DNA from: Paenibacillus_AR sp051594765
GTDB taxonomy: Bacteria; Bacillota; Bacilli; Paenibacillales; NBRC-103111
Length of the DNA stretch: 64,000 bases
Direction of reading: 5' to 3'
Assembly (NCBI RefSeq): GCF_051594765.1
Contig: NZ_JBPPGJ010000004.1
Coordinates: 248,001-312,000 of the forward strand
The translations under genes and the position numbers were made by a program. Position 1 is the stretch's first letter, and each line of letters begins with the position of its first letter. The notes beneath the pieces are model-generated. The model made no database searches, had not been told where the DNA came from, and worked only from the letters and a program-made list of their open reading frames with translations. Of the stretch, positions 43,290 to 51,464 are shown piece by piece.

Positions 43290-44450
43290 CTAGAGCCGCG
43301 CTGCAGGCGGCGTTTCATGGGATGGGTTCCGGCGCGCCAAGAGACGCTCCTGAACTAACGGCAGCAGCAGCCTGCCGGAGATCTCGGCTTCCTCCAGATG
43401 CGGGTAGCCGGATAAGATAAAGGACGAAATGCCGGCCTCGACGAATTCAAGAATCCGGTCGGCTACCTGTTCAGGCGTTCCGACAAGCGCCACGGCTCCA
43501 CCTCCCCGGACCGCCGTCAAGCCGGCCCACAGATTGGGGCCGATGACATAATCCTGTCCGGCGGAGCCTTCGTACAGCTCCATCTGCCGCCGCTGGTTCA
43601 CGGCGCCGCTCTTGCGCTGATATTCCGCCGCCGACAGCTTCAGCTCCTCCGGGGCCAGACGGAGGATCTCGCGGGCGGCTTCCCAGGCTTCCTCCTCGGT
43701 TTCCCGGACGACGAGCTGGGCCCGAAGGCCGTAGCGCAGCGTTCGCCGGGTGCCGTGATCCGCCGCCGCTTCATCCAGGTATCGCTCCATCTCTTCGATC
43801 TGCCCGCGGATCCAGTCCAGAGGCTCCGCCCACATCAGATAGACGTCGGCATGCCTAGCAGCCACCCGTTTCCCCACTTCAGAGCTTCCTCCGAAGTACA
43901 GGGGGGGCTGGGTCTGAACCGGTCTCGGTCTGCAAACGGCGCCTTCCACCGAGTAATGGCGGCCTTGGTAGTGGTAGCCCTCTGGGGAAGATTCCGGCCC
44001 GCTATCCCATACACCTTGGAAGATGTCCAGGAACTCCCGGGTCCGTTCGTATCGAGCGTCATGGTTGTCATAAAGTGGGTCACCCGATGCCTTCAAGTCT
44101 GCCTCATAATGCCCGGTCACGACATTCAGACGGAGCCTGCCCTGCGACAGCCGGTCGAAGGCGGCGGCTGTTCGTGCCGCCGGCACCGGTGCGACATACC
44201 CCGGTCTCAGGGCGATCAGCGGCTTCAAGGTATTTGTATGGGCAGCGATCCATGAGCCGACGGTCCACCCATCCAGGCAATCGCCCCCGGCGGGGATGAG
44301 GGCGAAGGCGTATCCCGCCTTCTCGGCTGCTTGGGCAACCTGAATCAAATACGATGCCGTGGCTTCTCGTTCTGCGGGAACCCCAATGTGGCGGCTGTCC
44401 CCCGTCGTCGGAAGAAACCAACCGAATTCCACCTGCTGTTCTTGGCTCAT
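43290..44450 (-). CDS. SsuD-like LLM-class flavin-dependent monooxygenase
   Basis: The 386-residue protein aligns along its length with FMNH2-dependent alkanesulfonate monooxygenase SsuD: FGWFLPTTGD, LIALRPG, LYFGGSSEVGKRVAA, SPNLWAGL and SGYPHLEEAE. From memory of the E. coli enzyme, the positions of C54, R226, R297 and Y331 are kept (Cys58 here in GGDCLDGW), but H11 is Thr (PTTGD) and H228 is Gln (GLRAQL). It may therefore oxidise something other than simple alkanesulfonates. It needs reduced FMN from a partner, perhaps the split-barrel protein of this operon. It is the first gene, GGAGG at 9 nt, and has a good promoter at 44557-44585. Confidence 0.85.
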   Translation of the reverse strand: MSQEQQVEFGWFLPTTGDSRHIGVPAEREATASYLIQVAQAAEKAGYAFALIPAGGDCLDGWTVGSWIAAHTNTLKPLIALRPGYVAPVPAARTAAAFDRLSQGRLRLNVVTGHYEADLKASGDPLYDNHDARYERTREFLDIFQGVWDSGPESSPEGYHYQGRHYSVEGAVCRPRPVQTQPPLYFGGSSEVGKRVAARHADVYLMWAEPLDWIRGQIEEMERYLDEAAADHGTRRTLRYGLRAQLVVRETEEEAWEAAREILRLAPEELKLSAAEYQRKSGAVNQRRQMELYEGSAGQDYVIGPNLWAGLTAVRGGGAVALVGTPEQVADRILEFVEAGISSFILSGYPHLEEAEISGRLLLPLVQERLLARRNPSHETPPAARL

Positions 44451-44523
44451 GTATAGGTTCCTCCTTCGTCTTGATCTCTCGGACCATCCATCGAAGGGTA
44501 AGTCACATGGATTGTTTTATTTC

Positions 44524-44547
44524 CAACAAATCCAATGGGTTTTGTTG
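44524..44547. promoter_or_regulatory. Inverted repeat operator candidate for the seven-gene operon
   Basis: CAACAAA (44524-44530) and TTTGTTG (44541-44547) form a 7-bp inverted repeat, with CC/GG inner pairs. It starts about 2 nt downstream of the predicted transcription start at 44549, a repressor-type position. Which protein binds is unknown. Confidence 0.45.
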
Positions 44548-44556
44548 TTATTTAGA

Positions 44557-44585
44557 ATCATACCAAGGGACTGCCTAGGGGTCAA
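44557..44585 (-). promoter_or_regulatory. Sigma-A promoter for the seven-gene operon
   Basis: On the minus strand TTGACC (44580-44585), a 17-nt spacer and TATGAT (44557-44562) form a strong promoter. A second TTGACA lies 6 nt further upstream. The 5' leader to the monooxygenase gene is about 100 nt. Confidence 0.75.
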
Positions 44586-44674
44586 TGTCAAATCGAGTGG
44601 AGGTCCGTTTGTCAATTTGTGGGGTGTATGGGAGGAGCTGATGATCTCCACCATGCGGGTGACCTGTCTATGCC

Positions 44675-44709
44675 AAAAAAACGGAGCCCGCATACCGCGA
44701 GGCTCCGTT
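44675..44709 (-). terminator. Intrinsic terminator after tag
   Basis: AACGGAGCC and GGCTCCGTT form a 9-bp stem, followed on the minus strand by a run of T. It ends the methyltransferase-tag unit. Confidence 0.85.
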
Positions 44710-44718
44710 AAGGTTGTT

Positions 44719-45354
44719 TCAGATTGGATTAGAATTGGATGCGGCTGCTCCAGGGCGCTGGAAATGCCGGCGGGCGGCATCCACCTCTGCCCGGATGGCG
44801 CAATCCTTGGCGTGATCATTGATCAACCCCATTGCTTGCATGAAGGCATAGACCGTAGTTGGTCCGACGAATTTCCAGCCCTGCTTTTTGAGCTCCTTGG
44901 ACAATGCGATGGATTGGGCTGATGTCGATGCGGTCTGCGGCTTGGCAAGCTGGCTTGGATCCGGCTCATACCGCCAGATGAAGGCGGCCAGCGAGCCTTC
45001 TCGTTGGATGAGCTCCTGTACCCGCTTCGCATTGTTCATGACCGCCTCGATCTTGCCGCGATGCCGGACGATGCCTTGATCCCCGAGCAGGCGGTCGAGG
45101 TCATGCTCCGTATAGCGAGCGATCTGATTGAAGTCGAAATGATGGAACGCGGCACGGAAGCTCTCCCGCTTCGCAAGGATCGTACGCCAGCTCAGTCCGG
45201 ATTGGAAGCTCTCCAGACATAACTTCTCGAACAGCCGCCGATCGTCGCTGACCGGGAATCCCCATTCGGTATCGTGATAAGGAAGAAATTCCGGCACAGC
45301 TCCGCACCAGCGGCATCGTAATCTCCCATCAGGTCCCACTATCGTTGCGTTCAT
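44719..45354 (-). CDS. tag: DNA-3-methyladenine glycosylase I
   Basis: The 211-residue protein matches Tag in length and motifs: RCRWCG near the N-terminus, YHDTEWGFPV, catalytic Glu48 in CLESFQSGLSW, and NDHAKDC near the C-terminus, which with the N-terminal Cys and His gives the structural zinc site. It removes 3-methyladenine from alkylated DNA. ATG 45354 follows GGGAGGGG. It lies 16 nt downstream of the methyltransferase gene. A LexA-like box before that gene suggests DNA-damage control of both. The Ala/Asn/Ser tail beyond the zinc site is not conserved in the family. Confidence 0.93.
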   Translation of the reverse strand: MNATIVGPDGRLRCRWCGAVPEFLPYHDTEWGFPVSDDRRLFEKLCLESFQSGLSWRTILAKRESFRAAFHHFDFNQIARYTEHDLDRLLGDQGIVRHRGKIEAVMNNAKRVQELIQREGSLAAFIWRYEPDPSQLAKPQTASTSAQSIALSKELKKQGWKFVGPTTVYAFMQAMGLINDHAKDCAIRAEVDAARRHFQRPGAAASNSNPI

Positions 45355-45370
45355 TGGCCCCTCCCGATTC

Positions 45371-46177
45371 TTATCGCTTCCTTGCTTTGAGTACAAAAGT
45401 GACAGGAAGCATCCTTGCTTTATTGGCAAAGTCGTTGTTGCGCGATTGCAGCATCTCCTCATCGGATTGCTCAACCAGCTGCTCAATGACGAATCCCGCT
45501 TGAGCCAACGCATTCACATAAGTGGATAGTTTTCGATCCGATAACGTTAACGTTCCTTCACCAAGAGAGACCGAGTACCAAGATTCATCGAAATAGTTCT
45601 TTTTGAAAGTAAGCCCGTTCTTATCCGCAACAACACATTTGTGTATCGGGTGAGACCAACTGAAGATAAATAGGGCGTCTTTCTTCAGGTAAGATGCGAT
45701 TCTGCTGAAAGTTCCTTCAAGGTCGGTGGTCCAGCCTATGGCATAAATCGAATATACGATATCAAAGTAATCCTCTGGCAGGCCGCATGTATCTTCCATC
45801 GGAGAACAGATTAATTGGGCGGAGAGACCATGCGCGGACAGATGCTGCCTGGTCTTTTCGATTTGGTTCTCCGATATATCCATCCCCCATAGTTCAGATG
45901 CATGGCGTTCTCCTACATATTGCAGCGATTGGCCGCTTCCACAGCCGATCTCCAGGATCCTCTTTCCGGATACGTCGCCGAATAGCTGGCACTTCTCTTC
46001 GGAGACAAACGCTCCATATAGAGGAAGTGAGGTTGCCCCCAACACATCATTTCCAATTGTATTCCAGAATAAGCTGTTCGTTTGGTGTACAACATTCTTT
46101 TCCATGTCGACCGAGACGGCAACTCCAGCCTCGCCAGCACCTATTACGTTCGTTCGATAGACAGAATGATTGTCCAT
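45371..46177 (-). CDS. SAM-dependent methyltransferase (class I)
   Basis: The 268-residue protein has a Rossmann-fold methyltransferase core: motif I ILEIGCGSGQSLQ near residue 73, acidic GMDISENQI at the end of strand 2, and DIVYSIYAIGW at motif IV. The N-terminal VVHQTNSLFWNTIGNDVLG segment is typical of Bacillus-type small-molecule methyltransferases. ATG 46177 has GGAGAGGG upstream. Together with tag it forms a two-gene unit behind a LexA-like operator. The substrate is unknown; nothing indicates a DNA methyltransferase. Confidence 0.85.
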   Translation of the reverse strand: MDNHSVYRTNVIGAGEAGVAVSVDMEKNVVHQTNSLFWNTIGNDVLGATSLPLYGAFVSEEKCQLFGDVSGKRILEIGCGSGQSLQYVGERHASELWGMDISENQIEKTRQHLSAHGLSAQLICSPMEDTCGLPEDYFDIVYSIYAIGWTTDLEGTFSRIASYLKKDALFIFSWSHPIHKCVVADKNGLTFKKNYFDESWYSVSLGEGTLTLSDRKLSTYVNALAQAGFVIEQLVEQSDEEMLQSRNNDFANKARMLPVTFVLKARKR

Positions 46178-46214
46178 ATAGACACCCTCTCCAAGGAGTT
46201 CTATCAAAATGAGC

Positions 46215-46236
46215 ACAGGGAACAAATGTTCCCTGT
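46215..46236. promoter_or_regulatory. LexA/DinR-like operator upstream of the methyltransferase-tag genes
   Basis: Perfect 10-bp arms ACAGGGAACA and TGTTCCCTGT flank two A. The core GGAACAAATGTTCC (46219-46232) matches the Gram-positive SOS box CGAACRNRYGTTYC at 13 of 14 positions, and lies just after the predicted transcription start. Confidence 0.65.
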
Positions 46237-46245
46237 ATCAACTTT

Positions 46246-46274
46246 ATACTACCATATATGCCCAGCCCATTCAA
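46246..46274 (-). promoter_or_regulatory. Promoter of the methyltransferase-tag genes
   Basis: On the minus strand TTGAAT (46269-46274), a 17-nt spacer and TAGTAT (46246-46251) form a moderate promoter. The LexA-like box would lie at about +3 to +24. Confidence 0.55.
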
Positions 46275-46288
46275 CTGCTGATAATGTC

Positions 46289-46334
46289 AAAAAGCCTGAG
46301 AAATAAACCGCTATTCGCCGTTTACCTCCCAGGC
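46289..46334 (-). terminator. Strong intrinsic terminator after the GNAT gene
   Basis: On the minus strand GCCTGGGAGGTAAAC and GTTTATTTCTCAGGC pair over 15 positions (with G-T pairs) and are followed by TTTTT. It isolates the methyltransferase promoter from upstream transcription. Confidence 0.88.
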
Positions 46335-46367
46335 CCATAATCCTCCGTCCGTGTCATAACCCCATTG

Positions 46368-46763
46368 CTATCTCCATTGGAATAGTGAAATAAAGCCGCC
46401 GTTTTCCCTGGTCAGACCGAATGAATTGTAGAACGATTCTTCGTTGGGTTTTGTAATCAAGACCGGATTCAGCTTCTCTTCTTCAAGCCAGTTAAGCAGT
46501 TCCTTCATCAGCGATTTGCCGTAGCCTAAGCCTCTGTATTCAGGATGGATCAGAAGCCGCACAATATAGGCATGCTTGATCCCATCTGAGAGTACCTGCA
46601 CGAACCCAATCAGGTCGTTGCGGTCATTCCTAACACAGATCCATCCCCACGAGAGATCCAGCGCTCTCTGCAGCTTATCAAGGGATTCGATTCCCCAATT
46701 TTGTTGTTTCAACAGCTCATTCAGTTCCTTCACATGAAGGGAGTCATTTCTAGTGATCAGCAT
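46368..46763 (-). CDS. GNAT-family N-acetyltransferase
   Basis: The 131-residue protein is a compact single-domain GNAT enzyme. The acetyl-CoA-binding region is VRLLIHPEYRGLGYGKSLM, and the C-terminal half ends FYNSFGLTRENGGFISLF, a common pattern in small acetyltransferases of Gram-positive bacteria. GAGGAG precedes the ATG. The gene stands alone between the methyltransferase unit and the large secreted enzyme, with its own terminator. The acceptor is unknown. Confidence 0.85.
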   Translation of the reverse strand: MLITRNDSLHVKELNELLKQQNWGIESLDKLQRALDLSWGWICVRNDRNDLIGFVQVLSDGIKHAYIVRLLIHPEYRGLGYGKSLMKELLNWLEEEKLNPVLITKPNEESFYNSFGLTRENGGFISLFQWR

Positions 46764-46877
46764 GTTCGATTCTCCTCATCATACAGATTGAACTATCTTA
46801 CTCCTGGATGAGGATACCTGCAAAGGAAAAATTAAATATAGTCATACTTGAAGCTTCGGCGAACGCTCCAGAGGTCG

Positions 46878-49800
46878 TTAGTTCATACTCTTGTAAACTT
46901 CAAATTCCTTGATGCTGTTCCAGCCGTTGGAGGTGTTGCCATGGCCGTTGTAACGGACGTATCGGACGTCCATCTTCCCTAAGGCGAATTTCTCGATGTC
47001 AGCCGAAGTGCCGGACGATTGACCGTTGTAGACCGGAGTCCAGTTTTCCCGGTCCGCCGAACCTTCAAGATCAAATTTGGATGCGCGCGCATCCCCGCTC
47101 TGGAAGGCGATGCCTACGCTGTCTATGCTATAGATCTTGCCCAGATCCAGCTCCAGCCACTGCTCACCGAGGGCCGACCAGCGCGTGCTCAAGTCGCCGT
47201 CGATGGCGAATCCCGGCAGGTTCCCGTCATGATCGCTTGCTATGGCCGACGCGACCGGAATTATGCCCCCTGGCTCGATCTCTGGAGGAACCTGCTTCTC
47301 CATCTCGAACACGGCGAACGAACCGAAGTGGCTGACCGTTCCGCTTAAGGTTCCGGTTGACACATCCAATTGGCTATCATTCAGAATAATCCATGTATTC
47401 CTTCCTTCCACGTACTCATAGATCCCGTAATCGTATTGCTCCGTATCGAAGGTCCTTCCGTATACCTGAATCGAGACTGTGACAGGCTTGTAAAAGCTCC
47501 CGCTCTTATCCTTATGAACGCGGAACATCTTGCTGATGGCAGCTCCCTGGTCGACGGGCTGCTCGTAGGTGGACTCCGTGACGCTGACGGCGATGGCTCC
47601 GCCGAAGGCTTGGGCCGGAATCCCAAGGTGGAGAGCACCCTGGGTGAAGCTGCCGCCGAGGACTCCCAAGATGACGGAAGGATCAGAAGGCGGTACCGGA
47701 GGAGCCGATGCCTTGTTATTAAGCTGGGCGTGTGTAAGCGTTTCCCAAAGCATGTGCAGGTTGGTCTGAGCCGCCACATTGGTCGCGAACAGATTCGGGG
47801 AAGGAACCGTTCCATAGGCTTGCGCAGCTCGGATGTAAGGATTGATGAAATCGTACGTGACCGGAAGCTCCATGCCCAGTCTGTTATGCAGATGATTGTA
47901 CAGGATCTCATAGGTGGGGCTGATGCCCTGCGGATCGAGGAAGCCGCCGTTCAAGGTATCCGGGATGACATACCCAAGGCGCAGGGCGGCATTCGTTTCC
48001 AGGAAGGCGCCCAGCCTCTCTTTGAAGAGGGTATACACGTCGATTCCCTGATTCCATGCAATCTCCGATATATTGGAAACGGCTCCAATGCTCAGTTCGA
48101 CATGGCCCAGATCCCGGGCGGTCTCCGATACGAGTCCGTCGATATAGACGCCCGGATAATACCACTGTTCTTCCAGACTGCTCTGCGTCAACATGGTGGT
48201 ATCGTCGCCATACACGCCGGGCTTCGGGTTGTTGGGAGCCAGCACCCACGATGCTTCCCGGGAATACTGATTGCTGTGCATCTGGTAGTATTCTTCGTTG
48301 GTCGGACGCTGCAGCCAATAATCCGTTGCCTTCGGCTTGTCGCCGTCTGTGGAGAGATAGACGTAATGCGGAAGATAGCTCAAGTATTGGAACAGACCCT
48401 GATGGAGCGCCGCTTTGTCCTCGTTGAACACCCCGATGGCGACCAAGGCGTTGGATACGGAGAGCAGGCGGTTGCCATAAGCCATTCTTTGGTTAAGCAG
48501 CGGCAGGAACGCCCGGTTCAGCATCCCCTTGAACGCATCGATCTCTTCCTGCGACCAGCCGGGGTACGTCGCCCGGATCAGCTCGGCGGCGGCGGGGAAC
48601 TTGGAGCCCGCCCAAGAGGCCTGCAGGTACCAGTTGGCTCCGCCGTGGGATTGCATCACATTGGCCCAGCCGTTCAGAATTTTGACCGCGTTCTTCGCGT
48701 AGACCTCCTCTCCCGTTAGAATCCACATGAGCGCCTGCGTGTAGGCTGCGGCCGAGTCCATGGATTCGGCGTTGGCGCCTTGATCGTTGGCCCCGTTGAT
48801 GCCTGCCGATGGAATCGCAACGGGACTGGGGGTATAGGTCTTGGATGCATACTTGGATTGCTTCATCTTCTCGAAGCTGCTGGCCCAGGGCTCCTCGCCC
48901 GCTTCAATCTGGCCCTTGATGAACAGAAGCTCATCCACCGTATTCAGCATGCTGTCATGCTTGAAGGTGAAGTTGGCCAATGCCGCATCCACCGCAGCCC
49001 TCGTATTCGCTGTCAGGACAATCGAAGGAACGGCAAACGGCATCCCCTCTCCCCTATATTCGGGCGCGGGAAGATACGCCGGCTCCGGCAGGTTCTCGTT
49101 GGGAACGAGCACCGGCTTCGCCATCACCCCGGCTGTTGAATTCAGGTAGCGCATCATATCCAGGATCAGCGTGTCGTCTTCTCCAGGAATGGCCACAATG
49201 CTGTCGCTTAGGATCAGTAGTCCTCGGGTGTCCTGGAACACCACCTTGCCCATGGCATCTGCTAGTGCATGAAGCGGAATATAGGTTATCCCTCCAGCTG
49301 TAAGCGGAGGCGCCTCCAGAGCTACAGGCTGCCCTTGATAAGTGAGCGTCTGGCCGGCTTCCTTCCACACGATCCCCTCGCCCAATCTGTCTACTGCGAA
49401 CCGGGCTGGAATATACAGATTGCCGTTCTGAAAAATCGGCTGAGCATCCGCATCATTGTCGTCCAGTCTGATCTTCTTCTGTTCCGCGTAAACGGCGGAG
49501 CTTCCGGCCAGGAACGCCCACGCTCCTTGAAGCCTCGTCTCGATCACCGCCGTTTGCGTGTCACTTACCACGGGGCTGGTCTGACTCGCCAGGTTCAGCA
49601 CGCCTTTTTTGATGCTCAGATCGTCGATCCATACGGTTCCTCTTGCATTCGCAAGCTTGATGTAGATCCGGATTCGGTCCGGGACACGCTCCACGTTAAG
49701 ATAATCCTTAATCGTGGCGGGCAGATCGAAGGCGATGGCTTTGCTTGCCCATCCGGACATGAGATCGTCGGAGATGGTAAAGCTCTTCTGGTACTCCTTC

Positions 49801-51452
49801 AGCATGCTGCTTCCCGAATATGGGTAGACGGTTATGGTGGCCCCGCCGTCAGACGTAAACTTCTGATAATCTCTCGTGAAGTAGCGGAAGGATAAGGTAT
49901 AGGAACGCGCCTCTTCAATCGGCGTCGCCGGAGTGCCGTTCACCACATTCTCGTAGACCAGCTTATAGCTGGTGTCCTTCGCTCCCGTCGGATTGAACAG
50001 CTTCAGCGACCGTTCGCCGGAGAAGGTCATGGTGGAATCCAGATACCCGTCATTCCCAACCGCACTCTTGCTCCATGCCGTCGGTTCCCCCGATTCAAAA
50101 CCCGCCTGGATCACCGTTTCGCCGAGGCCGAGGCCGTCGTGGGGATACAGGGCCTTCATCGAGAAATCATCCAGCCAGACGGTGCCCTGCGTCCCGCTGA
50201 AGCGGATCAGAACCCGCAAGGAATCGGGCGCATACTCTTGGCCGCTGCTCGTGATCGTCGCGGGCAAGGCGTACCGGACGGACATTCTGGTCCATTCGGT
50301 GCTGGCCGTCTCAGGGACGGTGATGCTGGCGGTACCCGAGAGCTGCTTGGTCCCGGAGTACGGCAGCAGGGTAACGACCGCCCCGGCGGAGGAGACGACC
50401 TTGTCGTAGCCTTGAGTCAAATACCAGAGCTCGAACTCGTAGGTTTTGCCACCGGTTATGGGAATGTTAGGAACCCGGTTGACCAGATTGTCGACATCGA
50501 CCTTAGCGGTCGTGTCCGTCGTCCCGCTAACGTTGGTGAGCTTCAAGGAGCGGTCACCGGAACGCTTGACGGTGGAGTCGTAATCGGATTGCATGCCCGC
50601 TTCCTTCTCCGTCCAGCTCACCGCATCACCGGTTTCGAATCCGGCTTGGAACACCAATCCCTCCGGGTTCGGCGTTGCGGTCGGACTGGCCGACGGGCTG
50701 ACCGATGGCGTCGGAGTCCCGGTCGGGCTTACGGATGGGGCAGGCGTTGCGCTTGCCGTCACCGTGGGAGTAGTTGAGGGTATCACGGTAGGACTGGGGG
50801 ACGGAGACTGGCCCTCTTCATAAATCTGGACATCGTCGAAGAGGATCTCGCCCGAAGAGCCGGCAAGCCGGAACAGCATGCGCAGGCGGTTCGGCACGAG
50901 GGTATTGCCCGAGTAATCCTGGATGGTGCCGGTCAGGTCGATGGTTGCGGTCTTTTTGATCCAGCCGCTGCTTGCCTCCGCAGGCACCGGAATGCTGACG
51001 TAGATCACCTTTTTCGAGGAGGTCGTATTGGAGTAGGGCTGCAAGATGATGCTTGCTCCGCCGGAGGAGACAAGCTTCTGGTAGTTGTTCGTCTTGTACC
51101 AGAACTCCAGCGTGTACCGCTTGCCGGCCACAATCCCGATATTCGGCGCCGCAACCGGTGCCGTCGTCTTGGTATTGTCCACATCCACTTTATTCGTTGT
51201 AACCGTATCCCCTCCCGCATTCGCCAGCTTCAATGCCCGTTCGCCGGAATGGGCAACGGCAGAGTCCGCTTCCCAGGTATAGCCCCCCAGCACCGTACTG
51301 TACCAAGTCCCGGTCTCCGCCGGCTCGAAGCCGATGGACACCGGTGTAAACCCTTCTTCCGCATGGGCCACTCCTTGAAATGGTTGCAAGCCTGCCGCCT
51401 GGATGAGGAGCAAAAACAGCACCACCCAATTCAAAGCCTTCTTCTTCATCAT
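46878..51452 (-). CDS. Large secreted multidomain alginate-lyase-like polysaccharide lyase
   Basis: The 1,524-residue protein has a signal peptide (to about 31, ending AHAEE) and three related beta-sandwich, probably carbohydrate-binding, domains (about 40-210, 266-430, 437-610). A Pro/Ser/Thr linker separates the first two. A copper-amine-oxidase-N-like domain follows (about 664-750), then an alginate_lyase-type alpha/alpha domain (about 780-1240, with NGWANVMQ, YGNRLLSVSNALVAIGVF and ARDLGHVELSIGAVSNISE), a beta domain, and a C-terminal discoidin/CBM32-like module (about 1397-1524). It follows the rhamnosidase gene by 12 nt. Substrate may be a rhamnose- and uronate-containing polymer rather than alginate. 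Confidence 0.82.
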   Translation of the reverse strand: MMKKKALNWVVLFLLLIQAAGLQPFQGVAHAEEGFTPVSIGFEPAETGTWYSTVLGGYTWEADSAVAHSGERALKLANAGGDTVTTNKVDVDNTKTTAPVAAPNIGIVAGKRYTLEFWYKTNNYQKLVSSGGASIILQPYSNTTSSKKVIYVSIPVPAEASSGWIKKTATIDLTGTIQDYSGNTLVPNRLRMLFRLAGSSGEILFDDVQIYEEGQSPSPSPTVIPSTTPTVTASATPAPSVSPTGTPTPSVSPSASPTATPNPEGLVFQAGFETGDAVSWTEKEAGMQSDYDSTVKRSGDRSLKLTNVSGTTDTTAKVDVDNLVNRVPNIPITGGKTYEFELWYLTQGYDKVVSSAGAVVTLLPYSGTKQLSGTASITVPETASTEWTRMSVRYALPATITSSGQEYAPDSLRVLIRFSGTQGTVWLDDFSMKALYPHDGLGLGETVIQAGFESGEPTAWSKSAVGNDGYLDSTMTFSGERSLKLFNPTGAKDTSYKLVYENVVNGTPATPIEEARSYTLSFRYFTRDYQKFTSDGGATITVYPYSGSSMLKEYQKSFTISDDLMSGWASKAIAFDLPATIKDYLNVERVPDRIRIYIKLANARGTVWIDDLSIKKGVLNLASQTSPVVSDTQTAVIETRLQGAWAFLAGSSAVYAEQKKIRLDDNDADAQPIFQNGNLYIPARFAVDRLGEGIVWKEAGQTLTYQGQPVALEAPPLTAGGITYIPLHALADAMGKVVFQDTRGLLILSDSIVAIPGEDDTLILDMMRYLNSTAGVMAKPVLVPNENLPEPAYLPAPEYRGEGMPFAVPSIVLTANTRAAVDAALANFTFKHDSMLNTVDELLFIKGQIEAGEEPWASSFEKMKQSKYASKTYTPSPVAIPSAGINGANDQGANAESMDSAAAYTQALMWILTGEEVYAKNAVKILNGWANVMQSHGGANWYLQASWAGSKFPAAAELIRATYPGWSQEEIDAFKGMLNRAFLPLLNQRMAYGNRLLSVSNALVAIGVFNEDKAALHQGLFQYLSYLPHYVYLSTDGDKPKATDYWLQRPTNEEYYQMHSNQYSREASWVLAPNNPKPGVYGDDTTMLTQSSLEEQWYYPGVYIDGLVSETARDLGHVELSIGAVSNISEIAWNQGIDVYTLFKERLGAFLETNAALRLGYVIPDTLNGGFLDPQGISPTYEILYNHLHNRLGMELPVTYDFINPYIRAAQAYGTVPSPNLFATNVAAQTNLHMLWETLTHAQLNNKASAPPVPPSDPSVILGVLGGSFTQGALHLGIPAQAFGGAIAVSVTESTYEQPVDQGAAISKMFRVHKDKSGSFYKPVTVSIQVYGRTFDTEQYDYGIYEYVEGRNTWIILNDSQLDVSTGTLSGTVSHFGSFAVFEMEKQVPPEIEPGGIIPVASAIASDHDGNLPGFAIDGDLSTRWSALGEQWLELDLGKIYSIDSVGIAFQSGDARASKFDLEGSADRENWTPVYNGQSSGTSADIEKFALGKMDVRYVRYNGHGNTSNGWNSIKEFEVYKSMN

Positions 51453-51464
51453 GAAACCTCCTTC

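Noticed and set aside
36652..44450. Complete sulfoquinovose monooxygenase (sulfo-SMO) pathway
   Set aside because: A sugar importer, an SsuD-like enzyme and a possible flavin protein fit in outline, but no sulfoquinovosidase or SmoB-type reductase is present, and the radical SAM and AraC-fusion genes are not part of that pathway.
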